Notes: generated by a model from the sequence alone, not told the origin. DNA of 64,000 bases from Isoetes taiwanensis (GCA_021234155.1 JAJEKV010000049.1:7685727-7749726), one strand, 5' to 3'. Shown: positions 1-11,414, counted from the first letter of the stretch. Translations and numbers: made by a program.

Positions 1-797
1 CTACTTACTAGATTCGAAAGATTATATGAGAGTTTATGCAGATTACAAAGGAGCAATGATCTTCAAGCACATGCTATCTTCTAATTCGAGTGCGTAGTGT
101 TTCCTGGGAAGAATTAGTGTAGGCAGATGTGTTGGATATATGGGTGGCATATACTATGATGCCAAAAAAATATGTTGGTGCTGTTGTATCACATTTTCAT
201 AAGAAAGGGGAAAAAAAAGAGGGAATTGTGCAGAAGTGAATCTGGTGTGTTTGTAAGTACTTCCTTACGGAGTCTGATTGAGTAATCGTGAAACTTCCCA
301 TATTGGTTACGGATTTCTTTTATATGGTTGTCAAGTTGTCCTGTTTAATATTCTCGTATATTTGGAAGTAGTGAAAGTTTGAAACTTAATTATATAATTG
401 ATCTAGTTACCAGATTCGAAGGATTATATGAGAGTTTATGCAGATTACAAAGGAGTAATGATCTTCAAGTTCTCCTGTTTAATATTTTTGTATATTTGGA
501 AGTAGTGAAAGTTTGAAACTTAGTTATAAAATTGTGAGGGCTTAAATTTAAGGGGATTATTTATATATTGAGCAGTTTGTTTGATGTTGGTGTTGCTTTG
601 TATGTGCAGGGTACGGATTCGAGAATAAGGTTTCGTGAGTGGTATTGGAAGCGTGACGTGCAATGGAAGGTGGCTGTTATTTACATTGGTTGGTAAGGTC
701 ATGGTATTTTTGGATTGTCATGAGGAAGGTTGTCCTGGTGAGTTTGCTGTTAAACATTCTGGGATTTGGGTAGCAGGTAGTAGGTTGGATATTTGTA
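1..797 (+). repeat. Helitron 5' leader, duplicate copy 1
   Basis: This block recurs almost base for base at 1042-1870 (offset about 1041 bases), and its last 250 bases match the leader directly in front of the Helitron Rep gene at about 2935-3247. It also holds an internal duplication: the motif AGATTCGAAAGATTATATGA at position 9 returns with one or two changes near 410, and a TTTGGAAGTAGTGAAAG stretch occurs near 363 and 496. No coding signal is seen. I read it as untranslated 5' Helitron DNA multiplied by tandem duplication or nested insertion. Confidence 0.7.
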
Positions 798-1041
798 GTA
801 GGTAGTAGGTTGTGGCTTCTTAAATGGGTGTGTGTCTTAGTGTTCCAGGGTTTTGTTGGGCTCTTTTGTGATAACTGGCATAGAAATATAGACTAGTGGG
901 GTAGATGACATTGTAGGAAGCTTGAAAGTTAGTTAAATTTGTGAATGCTAAAGAGAAAGAAAGTTGTTCGTAAGATTGCATTGAAATTGTGGACATGCAG
1001 CTGATAATCAACAAAATTCAATTAAGGAGTATTGAGATGAT

Positions 1042-2040
1042 CTACTTACTAGATTCGAAGGATTATATGAGAGTTTATGCAGATTACAAAGGAGTAATGA
1101 TCTTCAAGCACATGCTATGTTCTAATTCGAGTGCATAGTATTTCCTGGGAAGAATTAGTGTAGGCAGATGTGTTGGATATATGGGTGGCATATACTATGA
1201 TGCCAAAAAAATATGTTGGTGCTGTTATATCACATTTTCATAAGAAAGGGGAAAAAAAAGAGGGAATTGTGCAGAAGTGAATCTGGTGTGTTTGTAAGTA
1301 CTTCCTTACGGAGTCTGATTGAGTAATCGTGAAACTTCCCATATTGGTTACGGATTTCTTTCATATGGTTGTCAAGTTGTCCTTTTAATATTTTCGTATA
1401 TTTGGAAGTAGTGAAAGTTTGAAACTTAATTATAGAATTGATCTACTTACCAGATTCGAAGGATTATATGAGAGTTTATGCAGATTACAAAGGAGTAATG
1501 ATCTTCAAGTTCTCCTGTTTAACATCTTTGTATATTTGGAAGTAGTGAAAGTTTGAAACTTAATTATAAAATTGTGAGGGCTTAAATTTAAGGGGATTAT
1601 TTATATATTGAGCAGTTTGTTTGATGTTGGTGTTGCTTTGTATGTGCAGGGTACGGATTCGAGAATAAGGTTACTGGAAGCGTGACGTGCAGTGGAAGGT
1701 GGCCGTTATTTACATTGGTTGGTAAGGTCATGGTATTTTTGGATTGTCATGAGGAAGGTTGTCCTGGTGAGTTTGCTGGTGTGTTATACATTCTAGGATT
1801 TGGGTAGCAGGTAGTAGGTTGGATATTTGTGTGTGTATGCGTGTTTGAAAGGACTGGAGTGTGAGGTTGTAATGCCAAGGTCTACAGTGCAGATTGATTC
1901 AAGTTATATATACTTTGCTGATGATGTTAGAAGATTGAGGCGAAACGAGTATAGGTGGAGATGGTATGCAAATTTGGCTTACGATACCTTTCAGTGTTGA
2001 CGATGGGCAATGTGTCCATTTGAAAGCTACAAATCCTTGT
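1042..2040 (+). repeat. Helitron 5' leader, duplicate copy 2, with start of ORF1
   Basis: Second copy of the leader. It runs further than copy 1 and includes the start codon at 1872 of a truncated first Helitron ORF (begins MPRSTVQIDSS, with the basic RRLRRNEYRWRW stretch). This parallels the longer ORF that starts at 3248. The reading stops after about 40 codons. The same ORF segment appears again at 2427-2560, so about 390 bases (2040-2430) look like an insertion or rearrangement inside the duplicated segment. The stretch 798-1041 between the two leader copies shows no gene. Confidence 0.65.
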
Positions 2041-2934
2041 ACTTAGGTATCGAGCCCGACCCGAGTCCGCAGTAGTCATTGACTTTCTCGATCGTGGCGA
2101 GTCGAGAATGCCTCGGCTTTGCCAACAATCAAGAAAAAGTTCTGAGGCCTTCTTCTCGACTTGCGAAGTCTCGACCATAAAGGCGAGAAACGTGGAGTGT
2201 ACATTCTGGATTGTTGGCTGGTTGAGGGATTCTCGACTCGCGAGTCAAGAATGCACAAAGGCTGCAGCACAAAGAATGCAGAAAGGCGATGCCGGCTCCA
2301 CTGCATTCTTCAGGTGCCTGCTGATAGTCTGAGACACTCTCCTTCGACATATCTTGGTCGAACATTGTGAAGGGAAGTGGCCCTGACTGTCTGCAGGCCT
2401 TTGGGTTGGGCTTGCTATCTGCAAGTTAGATATACTTTGTTGATGAGCTTAGAAGATTGAGGCGAAATGAGTATAGGTGCAGATGGTATGCAAATTTGGC
2501 TTACAATACCTTTCAGTCTTCACGATGGGCAATGTGTCCATTTCAAAGCTACAAATCCATGCTAACACCAGGGTTGAGTTTAAGAGTGGCCAGAATAGAT
2601 ATTTCTGCTTGATTTTTTAAGTTCAAAGATGAAAGCAACGGACTAAGAGGCGGTGTAGTTAACTAGCGGATTTATAATTGGGCAAAGATGTGAGATGGGA
2701 TTAAGATCCGAAAGTGTATGAGTGATGAATATAGACTCCACTTCTGTTTGGAGACCTTGCTTTGCAAAAACATGGGCTTTCTATCATTGTAAAGGAGCAA
2801 ATCTCAATGCCTGGTCATAGTTTTGTAGCTACTTGATGAGATCATATAGATTTTGGTATAAAAACTAACGGTTCGTATGTGCAATGGTTCTTGAAGTACA
2901 TAAAATTATGCACTTCTTGAAATTTACTTAAATT
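2040..2934. other. Rearranged spacer in front of Helitron
   Basis: The 390 bases from 2040 to 2430 interrupt a Helitron ORF1 duplicate and contain several CTCGAC and GTCGAG motifs, giving weak local inverted symmetry near 2090-2240. Short overlapping ORFs on both strands are by-products of that composition. The part 2427-2560 repeats 1898-2040. No gene is recognised up to the third leader copy at 2935. Confidence 0.4.
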
Positions 2935-3247
2935 TGTGACGCCTTAAATTTACGGGGACTATTTATATGTTGAGTAGTTTGTTTGCTGTTCATGTTACTT
3001 TGTATGTGCAGGGGACGGCTTGGAGGGTTTCGTGAGTGGATTTGGGAGCGTGCCGTGCATGGGAGGGTGGCTGGGTGGCTGTCATCTACGTTGTCTGGTA
3101 AGGTTATGGTATTTTTGGATTGTGATAAGTAAGGTTGTGTTGGTGAGTCTGCTGGTGTATTAAGTATTCTAGGATTTGGGTAGCAGGTAGTAGGTTGAAT
3201 ATTTTTGTGTGTATGCGTGTTCCAAAGGACTGGAGTGTGAGGTTGCA

Positions 3248-3544
3248 ATGCCAAGGCCTAGAGTAGAGATTGATCCAAGTCAGACATACTCTGCTGATGA
3301 GCTTAGAAGATTGAGGCGAAATGAGTCTAGGCGGAGATGGCGTGCGGAGTTGTCTCAGGAGAGGAGAGATGAGTTGAGGCAGCGGAGAAGGGGTTCGGGT
3401 GGTCATCGGGTGGGGGGATTGGGTGGGAGGCATATTGAGGAGGAGGGTGTGAGTGGGCAGCAGATGCCAAGAGATGTGGAGAGTGTTCGAAGTGGTGATC
3501 GCGGGCGAGCATGGCGGTTATACATTGGCAACGGCGTATACTAA
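3248..3544 (+). pseudogene. Helitron Rep-helicase, N-terminal basic segment
   Basis: The start at 3248 is preferred over the earlier in-frame ATG at 3209 because the same MPR start with the same context occurs in the duplicate at 1872. The protein is strongly basic and arginine-rich (RRLRRNESRRRWRAEL), followed by a glycine-rich linker. Such a region often precedes the cysteine-containing part of Helitron proteins. The frame ends at 3544 just as the next Helitron segment continues in another frame, so a frameshift lies between about 3500 and 3545. It was probably one protein with the following entries. Confidence 0.6.
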
Positions 3545-4239
3545 AGATGCAAGCTCGTCCTATTCCATCTGCTAGTGAATTCATGTGGAACAGATTTTGT
3601 GTGCATTGTCGCATTGCGTTATTGCCTGGTGAGAGTGAAACCTTCTGTTGCAATCGCGAACGGCGTATCTTACCAAAGCTACCTGAATTGCCTAGTTCGT
3701 TGACGGATGTTTATGAGGAAGCAGGATTTAGTGCGAAGAGTCGTGCATTAAACCATCTGTTTGCCTTCACTGGGCTTGGTGTTGCCGGTGGAGAGTTTGT
3801 GCAGTTAGGGATGCCATCCTCAGTTGCTTTGATGGGTAGGACATACCATAAAATACATCCTACGTCAAAACCTGGCCAGTCATTGCATTGGTATATTCAT
3901 GACAATAGTGAGAGAGAGCGGGTTGCGGAAAGGAAGTTATTGCCCGTTGCATGGGTGACGCGAATAGCGGCGACTCTAGAGGCTGTTAATCCTTACTGTC
4001 ATATGATAAGGCGAGTGAAGCAAATGCGGTTGGAGTCCGTGTTCTTGACATTGAATGGGCCAGTTGCGAGTGACGAAGTTGCTGCCATAGTGCATGCAAA
4101 TAACTCAGTCACAATTAATCCAAGAATAGCGGTTTTTTGGCTTCACCAAGATCAACGACCAGTTTTTATGAATATACTGGATCGGCAGTATGAACCCTTG
4201 CAATACCCGCTTATATTTCTAACTGGGACGGCGGGATAG
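3511..4239 (+). pseudogene. Helitron Rep-helicase, N-terminal domain
   Basis: About 240 residues that match the N-terminal region of plant Helitron proteins. A cysteine-bearing stretch (FCVHCRIALLPGE, then FCCNRERRILPKLPE) is followed by a tract with HLFAFTGLGV and the H-x-I-HP-x-S segment. The domain ends in QYEPLQYPLIFLTGT, which corresponds to the highly conserved Y-x-PLQYPL-F-x-G of the family. The frame stops at 4239, immediately after the point where the family continues into a GW motif, so the next segment is out of frame. Known role of the family: part of the rolling-circle transposase. This copy is broken. Confidence 0.8.
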
Positions 4240-4273
4240 TTCCCTGATAATTACCAGCAGCTATAGGTCACGT

Positions 4274-5053
4274 TTGCTTCATGAGGTGCGGTTTCTTCAG
4301 TTAGGACGTCTGAGTTGTGAATACCTTGTGGATATGTATTCTAGGGTCGAAGAAGAAAGGCTGAATTTCTTGGCAACTAATGGATATGAGAGGTCGAGAT
4401 CTATGTTTGACGATTCAAATGTTGAGGAGGATGATGATTTTATTGAGAACCAGGGTGGGCAGTATGTCCAACGATCGCTCCCTTCGTCTTTTATTGGTTC
4501 TAGGCAGTGGTGCTCGGTCCAGATTGCAGATGCGTTAGCTCTTGCAAGAGTGAAGGGGCCTCCTAGCCTGTTTATTACAATGACTACGAATCCGGATTGG
4601 CCAGAGATCAAGGCAGTGTTGCGCGTTGGGCAAACTGCTGCAGATGTGCCAATTATTGTTGTCAGGTCATTCCATGCTCATTTCCAATCTTTGAAGAATT
4701 TCTTGCGTTCTTATGTTGGTCCGCTTGCGTATATGATCCATGTTATAGAATTCCAGAAACGTGGGCTGCCTCATGGCCATATTGTACTTAAAACAGAACA
4801 TGAGATTCCATTTGAGGTCATTGACTTGCTAATATCCGCTGAGATTCCAGAAAATGATGAGGTGCTTGCTCAAATGGTACGAAAATATATGGTGCACAAT
4901 CACTCTGAACGATGCTCTAAGGATGGGGCATGCTGTTGGCATTATCCTCGAGACTTGACTACAAGAACACATTTGGACTCGAAGGGTTATGTGCGCGGTC
5001 GAAGAAGGAAAGTTGAAGATAGATATGTTGTGTCATACTCACCTTTCTGTTAA
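4274..5053 (+). pseudogene. Helitron Rep (HUH endonuclease) domain
   Basis: About 260 residues of Helitron Rep. Family landmarks in order are the LFITMTTNPDWPEI motif near residue 100, FHAHFQSLKNFL, and the HUH metal-binding motif inside FQKRGLPHGHIVLK (His-Gly-His codons at 4772-4780). A Cys/His tract (ERCSKDGACCWHYP) follows. The frame is lost at 5053, inside the family motif YSPFLLK. Past that break the recognisable remainder in shifted frames (5050-5250) includes CHINV, IYTDYIYKGFDK and ARYLSSIEAGWRILKF. The catalytic two-tyrosine motif, normally YxxKY, is reduced there, so nicking activity is not expected. Confidence 0.85.
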
Positions 5054-5603
5054 AAGCGGTTTGATTGTCATATCAATGTTGATGTTGCTTATTCGTTCAT
5101 ATCTTCATGTATCTATACTGACTATATTTATAAAGGTTTTGACAAGGTGTAGTATCGAATTGATCGTGAACGACAATTTGATGATGAGATACGTGATTAC
5201 CAAAGTGCAAGGTATCTATCGTCAATCGAGGCGGGATGGCGAATACTAAAGTTTCATGTCACGTAAAAGTATCCCGGTGTTAAGTGTCTTCCACTTCATC
5301 GTCAACAAAGAACGAGTAGATCATATAGGAGGCCCAATGGCCGTTGCTTGATCGTTATTTCTTGAGGCCTCCTCGCTATAGAATTTCTGAGCTAACCTAT
5401 CTTGATTACTATGAACAAGATTACAACTTTGTATCTGTAGAGATAGAACGATAATCGATGGTGATCACCTTGAACTAGCTAGGCCGCAGACTTCCTAGGA
5501 ACATAGTTTGGAAGAGAAGTAAGCAAACCCTTATTTGTAGAATAAGGTTGGTGATGCCAATGAGGGGAGCTATTCTATTTGGCGATTCTTTCACGATACC
5601 CAA
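5054..5603 (+). pseudogene. Helitron Rep-helicase linker, frame lost
   Basis: No long ORF is open, but translated pieces still follow the family order between Rep and helicase: DRERQFDDEIRDYQSARY and GWRILKFHV around 5155-5260, then a KYPGVKCLPLHRQQ piece near 5265-5310. Several single-base shifts are needed to follow it. It is unbroken DNA of the same element, not an insertion. Confidence 0.6.
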
Positions 5604-6035
5604 ATGAGGTGTTGGGAAGACTTAAAGAAGTATAATGGGACTACCTATGATACCTATCAAGAAGTTGTAACTGTTATGGGTTTATTGCATGATAGATCAG
5701 AGCCAGTTGTGACAATGCAAGAGGCAGTGTTGGCGTTGCAAACGCCGGCCGTCCAGCTTATGTCGTTTCCTTTTGCATTGCTTATCCTTGATGGCGCTCC
5801 GGCAAGTGAGTTGTGGTCGAATTTTCATGATGAGCTGATAAAGGACTTCCATGATATTTCAGAGACAGGCACTTTGCTTGCAGAGCAGCCAGCTCTTTTG
5901 TGCATTGAAAATGTGCTTGTGCAACATGGCTCTAGTGTTGCTGGCTTTGGGCTGCCTGAAATCCACATTCGGTCACAGCTAGTGTTGCAAGAGTTGTCAA
6001 AGTTTCCTCACCATAGATCTTACATAGAAGAGTAA
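5604..6035 (+). pseudogene. Helitron helicase, N-terminal part
   Basis: About 143 residues that match the segment in front of the helicase motifs in Helitrons: Y.TYQEVVTVMGLLHDRSE, then LQTPAVQLMSFPFALLIL and the ELWSNFHDELIKDF tract. The frame stops at 6035. The helicase core that should follow is out of frame in the next segment. Confidence 0.7.
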
Positions 6036-6661
6036 AAAAAGGACGAATATATGATTATGTTCAAGGCGATTGCATGGGCGGGGATAAAAAGACTGTGTTT
6101 ATTGATGGGAAAGCCGGTACAGTGTAAGACTTTCCTACTCAATGCTATATGTTTGTTAATCGAGGAGGGTCCCAGTTGATTGTTTTGCCCCGTGCAACAA
6201 GCGCATTGGCTGCTTTGTTATACCCGGGAGGGAAAACTGCGCACTCATTGTTTCAAATTCTCATGAATCGAGAATAGTGTTGCTTTGTGCACTCGACTAT
6301 TGAGGAGGCCGCGTCGAGAAAGCGAGCTTCTTTGATTGAATGCCATTTAATCATTTGGGATGAATTTTGCGATGGCAAATAGAGTGCGATTGAATTAGCA
6401 AGTGTGATTCTACAGAATTGTGTAGAAATGATGTTCCATTTGGAGGAAAATGTTTTGTGGCTGCAGCGACTTTTAGGCGATAGCCCATAGTACCAAAAAG
6501 TGGGAGAAGTGCAACAATGCTGCTTCTATTAAATCATCCGAGATTTGGAGAGCATTTATTATTCACAAGTTAGATGTATCGGTTAGAAATCTTTGCTTGG
6601 ACCCGAGTTAATAACATTAGTGTCGTCCATAGGTGAGAATTGGCAATCGATGTTGTGACAT
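6036..6661 (+). pseudogene. Helitron helicase core, motifs I-II, broken
   Basis: Walker A survives as GKAGT near 6106-6121. The lysine-threonine that should follow directly is disrupted by inserted bases before the continuing KTFLLNA-like sequence. Further on, LPRATSALAALLYPGG, a TAHSLFQI tract and a Walker B-like LIIWDEF at about 6349-6370 can be read in changing frames with stops. This is PIF1-type superfamily 1 helicase sequence without an open frame. About 440 bases of it and of the next entry (about 6480-6960) recur inverted at 11415-11850. Confidence 0.7.
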
Positions 6662-7393
6662 TTGATTTGTTTTCCACAACAACATCTATGGAAGAGGCAC
6701 GGAATTCTTATACCGCGAGATATTGTTTGTAGACCAACTTTGTGTGAAAGAAGAGCATTTTTATCTCCATTAAATGTGCATGTGGATGAGTTTAACAGGT
6801 CTATTCTTGATCGTATGCCAGGTCTGGAAAAGAGATATTATTCTCAGGATTCCATAAGTGAAAGTGACCAGGTAATTCACACAAGCGCTCTTGCTGAAAA
6901 TGAGTTTCTTCATAGTTATGATCACCCGACTTTGCCCAAACACACGCTTTGTCTTAAAGTAGGAGCTGTGTGTCAAATTATGAGATTGTTGGATGCGAGT
7001 AAAGGGCTTGTGAAGAATGCTAGAGTTGTTATACACGAAATGCACAACAGATTTGTGGATTTGTCCAGGCTTCTTGGACATGAGGACACGAGCTCAGAAA
7101 ATATACATGCGATTTGTCGGGCAGATTTCTTTCACCAGCCAGCGCGCTGCCCTTTTACAGTACATAGATGTCAGCTGCCGCTCAAGCTGGCATACTCAAC
7201 GACATTCCACAGTTGTCTTGGCCTAACATTAGATAAAATAGTCCTGGATTTGCGAACGAATGTGTTTGCTCATGGGCAATTGTACACGGCATTGACAAGA
7301 ATACGAACTAGAGAAGATGCGCTGATCCCACAGAATGAGGCATTGGCATCTGTAACGACTAGAAATGTTGTTTTTAGAGAATTGCTTGAATAA
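6662..7393 (+). pseudogene. Helitron helicase, C-terminal PIF1 part
   Basis: A 243-residue frame with the late helicase motifs. RRAFLSPLNVHVDEFN matches the family's ERAILAPTN..V..IN, then ILDRMPG, and motifs V-VI appear as LKLAYSTTFHSCLGLTL and FAHGQLYTALTRIR. The latter holds the conserved arginine-bearing GQLY-AL-R-R signature of PIF1-like Helitron helicases. In the usual motif a lysine stands where TTFHS reads here, so even this open part has changed residues. It ends naturally near 7393, and the RPA-like gene follows 200 bases later. Confidence 0.8.
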
Positions 7394-7589
7394 TTGGTAA
7401 TTTTTTTTGGCCATTATTTGTGATGGAGTTTTGATAACTTTAATTGTGTTCTGAAAAAGTGTGTTCGTTGTGTTCGCAGCAACTAGGTAATTCTCGTGGC
7501 TGACCTGTTCGTGTGTGCATGATGATGAGGTATCCCTTGATGTGATCTCTTCTACTGTGTATGTAAAGATTTTTATTTTGAGGAAATGT

Positions 7590-9600
7590 TGCAGTACAAA
7601 TGATGCTGAAAACATGGGAAGTGGGAGAACAATTTGTCCATTGGTTCAATTAACTCCTTACCAAGCAAATTGGACAATTAAAGTAAAAGTAATGTGGAAA
7701 GGACCTTTACGAGAGTTTGAGAACAGGCGACGACCAGGCAAGGGGAAATTGTTTAATGTGGAGCTAAGAGACAAGGATGTATGCAAATTTGAATTGATTG
7801 GATTCTTACTTCCCTTGCTTTATGAATATTTAGAGAGTCGTCTTAATATATACAGGGAACGGAAATTCAAGCAACAATGTTTGACGAGGCAGCTGACAAA
7901 TTCTACAACAGACTTGAGTTGATGAAGGTAGGTTATAGGTTGATGCATAAATTGGGGATTATGTCATGAATAGAGGTAGTCGTTGAAGTTCTTTGTGGAC
8001 ATGTAAGTGTATTACATCTCTAAAGGAGTTGTTCGGCCTGCGAACAAACGATATACAACCGTAAACCATGACTATCAGATAACGCTTGATGCACAAATCA
8101 ATAATTGAAGTTGCTGCTGATGGGGACTCGAGGAGGTGGGAAACTCAATGGAGCAGAAGTTTGCAAAAGTAGATGAATTGCACAAGTACCTTGATGGGAA
8201 AGTGGTCTTTGGTACATGAAATACTTTCCGATTTGTTTGTTATGGTATTGAGATAGAATACATTGTATAATTTCTCCTGCTTGCAGATGTCATTGGAATT
8301 GTTTGCTCGGTCTACGTGGTCAAGAATCGTTCAGAGGAAATATGATAAGCAAGATGTTTTAAAACGCACCATCAGCCTCCTTGATGAAAGGTATTTTATG
8401 AATACAAACGCGTGTGGATATTTTCTAACAAAGGAAACATATTCCAGTGGAAAAAGTGTAAATGTGAGCCTATGGGGAGATCTTGCTGTGAATGAAGGAG
8501 AGAAGCTGTCGCAAATGTTGTGTGACATCCCAATAGTAATACTGACTCGTGTTCGAGCTAGCAAATTTCGAGGTTCTACTAATACTATTGATTGAATTAA
8601 ATTGCTGATTGAAACTGCTGATTAGATAGTGTCTTACGCAGGTGTCTCTTTGTCAACAACAAATAAAACAATGATGGAATTAAATCCAAACACCGTTCAT
8701 CGCCTCGCCTTTACGTTACATGGTATGGGTTAGGTGACTTCCCTTTAAATATTGTAGCATGCTAATTCAATCACACTAAAGGTATGAGCAAGAGGGACAG
8801 AAGTGTACAACGACGCCAGCAGGTACATTGCATGATCGTGCATTTGTATCAGACATATTACAACCTTCTGTTGGGGATGGGCAGGTAGGTTGTTAGTATG
8901 AGGTATATTGATTCCTTGCTTTTTGCAGTCGCTTATTCTAAGCTGCTTCTTGTGAAGATTGAGTACTTCAATGTTCGCGCGTGCATAACGTTTATTGATC
9001 CAAACCAGCCAATGTGGTATGAGGCATGTGTAAGATGCAGTAAGAAGGTAAGTAAGCGAGAATCAGAATTTTGGTGCGAGAAATATGGGGCGGCTACTGA
9101 ACCATTAAAGAGGTGAGAGAGATCTGATTTACCAATTGGTTTGAATGGATGTTGATGTCATTGTTATGATCATGTATATATTCCATGCAACGTTGGGAGA
9201 TGCAACAGGAGAAATTGTAGTTACTATCTTCAATAATGAAGGAGAACAAATCTTAGGGCAGACTGCAAATGAGATGTCAAAAATCAGGGATAATGTAAGA
9301 TAAGATTGGGGTGAGATTCTGCTGATGATTTTGTGATAGAAATTAACAGGTTATCGATTGCAGGAGAATAATCAACAAGAATATTATATGGAGCACCTTT
9401 GGATTAGCAAAATATTCCGACTAAGCGTAGTTCAGACAGAATACAATGGATTCAAGAGTCACAGAGTTGTGGTTCGTGAAGTCACAACTATAGATTGGGA
9501 AGCTGAATCTGAGGTTATAGACGGAATAAAGAGGTCTAAAATGAGATTGGGAGGAGGGTTTAATCAGTTCAGCTTGGAATCTCCAGTGGACAACGTATAG
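7590..9600 (+). pseudogene. RPA70-like single-strand DNA binding protein gene (Helitron-borne)
   Basis: The exons follow the layout of replication protein A subunit 1. First OB fold (DBD-A): CPLVQLTPYQANWTIKVKV at about 7635, then MFDEAADKFYNRLEL at about 7877, and after a GT-AG type gap TTVNHDYQITLDAQ near 8050. Second OB fold (DBD-B): VIGIVCSVYVVKNRSE at about 8287, shifting frame into the segment ending SVNVSLWGDLAV at about 8460. Third fold with zinc ribbon: 8898-9116 (YFNVRACITFI, then CVRCSKK and WCEKYG), then GDATGEIVVTIFNNEGEQ near 9195 and VVQTEYNGFKSHRVVVREV at about 9430. The fourth zinc ligand is Tyr instead of Cys (TAT for TGT). Plant Helitrons are known to carry RPA genes; a captured cellular RPA1 gene is the alternative. 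Confidence 0.75.
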
Positions 9601-10110
9601 TTATCGTTTGCATAAAGGAGCTGCAGCTCTGCTGTGGTCGATCTAAGTAAGTAGTTAATTTGAAATTGATATTATGTCATCTGTTAGAAACTTTGACTTT
9701 TTGTTGTGAAGTTGTCTTTGTGTTTGGGATTTTGTTCTCAAACTCTATGTGTTTTCTTTATGAAGCTGCTTCCATGGTAGACAGTAGATTTTGGTTAATT
9801 AGTAATAGCGAGAGGTACTTATATGAAGTCATTTGGATGATAATATTCCAGTCTGTATCCATGATTAAACTTACGCGTGAAACTTATTGCTAATATTTGT
9901 TACTGAAATGATGTTTAACAAGTGATAAATCTATTGATGGCATGCCAACTGGTAAATTTAGTGGTGGTATTTGTCAACGAAGTGATGTGTATGATAACGT
10001 GTTTGAGAAAAAGACTGGTAAGTTATAGGTTAGTTTTAGACGACCTGTGCGAGATTACTGGTATGCTTGAATAGTGAAGAGAGGACAGAGAAGGTTCATA
10101 TGAAGGCAGG
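9601..10110. other. Spacer after RPA-like gene
   Basis: AT-rich sequence between the end of the RPA-like frame and the ATG11-like fragment. A hydrophobic 77-codon ORF at 9660-9893 has no recognisable family and is probably chance. Confidence 0.4.
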
Positions 10111-10815
10111 ATTGCGAATGACATAGCTGGGGTCAGTAAGTTGGAGGTGGAGAATGTATTGCTGAAGGCAAAGCTGGCGTCTATTATAGCGATGCTTTGG
10201 AGTTTATACGTTGAATGTGAACCTCAATACATGGACCATATTGAAGACGGAAATGCTCAAGCTCAGAAACAATTTTCGAGTTCTACGGTGGCACAGAAGA
10301 CTGCTGAGGCTTTGCAGTCGAAAGATGACGACATGAAACACTTAAATAAGTTACAAAATAGAAAGTAGTTACAATGTCATTCTTATCAGAAAAGAACCAG
10401 GGAATTTGAACAGAAACTGACTGATTGACATTCAGGAATGAATAAGTTCTCTGGAAACAATAGTGAGAAAGATCATGGTGCAATAAATGCAGAGTATGAT
10501 GACAAGGTGATTCAAGGTTCAGAAGCATTTGATTGTAGTAACAAAGTGAAAGGGGAAAAATTGCTGATAATAAAAGAAGTGTTATTAGAGCAATGTCTAA
10601 CTTCAGAAGATAGAGCAAAGATAGCATTGTCTAAGGCTATTCAATTACATGGAGATTTTAGAAGCAATGCAGAACTTCTAAGGGAATGCGGGTTAGTAGA
10701 TTTGAAGCTCTCACACATGCGACGTTCTCAATGTTTCATGCACGTCTTACCTTTGTTTTTGTGTATGCGAAGGCGCAATTTCTTTAAATACAAATTCCAT
10801 CTGAATTACTTGTGA
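10111..10815 (+). pseudogene. ATG11-like autophagy scaffold fragment (captured)
   Basis: Two neighbouring frames (10141-10368 and 10438-10815) read through a heptad-rich region: VSKLEVENVLLKAKLAS, then KTAEALQSKDDDMKHLNKL, then after a stop at about 10366 QCHSYQKRTREFEQKLTD, another stop, and HSGMNKFSGNN. This order resembles, from memory of the family, the coiled-coil region of plant ATG11, a scaffold of the ATG1 kinase complex that starts selective autophagy. Two in-frame stops and the lack of the rest of the gene show a fragment. Its position directly behind Helitron genes fits gene capture. Confidence is moderate because no alignment could be run. Confidence 0.55.
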
Positions 10816-11414
10816 AGAGTTTGTTTTTATTTTGCATTTTCGTGGCCATTGCAATACTGCGGTTTGGTGGTAAGAGCTGTTAAATATGTTGCATACAATT
10901 TCAAGCCTATTCTGTGGGAAACTCTAAACTGTGGGAAACTCTAAAAAAGATGCTAGTTATGATGGTGTATTCCCTTAGATTGAACTCACACTGAGTATAT
11001 GTTGCAATAAAGATATTGTATGGATACAAGTTCTAGCCAGGGATTTGATCTAATATAGGATAGAAAAATATAGCGATCTCGTGCCTCTATGTGATTTCAC
11101 AGCTTCAAATCTCTAAATATTCTTTACATTTCATTAACTATTTGGCATATATTCTCAGTTTTTATAATGGATATCTGGTTATTGTATCATAGTGAGCAAT
11201 GGGTCTATTGGGTATTCTATATGCATACACAAGTATTAGGATGCCAGCACAAAGGGGGATTTGAATGATATTTAGTTGTTTAACAAATCATTTAAACATT
11301 TTAAACATTTAAACATATTATGATAGTTGCCTTTTTGTATGGAATGATTTGATGATATGGGATCTTAGTTTTTTGTTTTATGAATGTTTTCTACCTTATG
11401 TTTGCAGGGCATAA
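10816..11414. other. AT-rich spacer without gene
   Basis: AT-rich DNA with no supported ORF. A 17-base GTGGGAAACTCTAAA-type phrase is repeated next to itself near 10915-10945. It separates the ATG11-like fragment from the inverted helicase copy. Confidence 0.4.

Larger units (their letters stand above)
2935..9600 (+). mobile_element. Decayed autonomous-type plant Helitron (Rep-helicase plus RPA-like gene)
   Basis: In one direction the segment holds a Helitron N-terminal domain, a HUH Rep endonuclease, a PIF1-family helicase and an RPA70-like single-strand DNA binding gene. This set and order is what plant Helitrons encode for rolling-circle transposition. The Rep-helicase reading frame is cut by at least five frameshifts or stops, so the copy is not functional. 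The true ends (5' TC, 3' hairpin followed by CTRR) could not be placed. The leader repeats upstream and the captured gene piece at 10.1-10.8 kb probably belong to the same element or to nested relatives. Confidence 0.8.
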
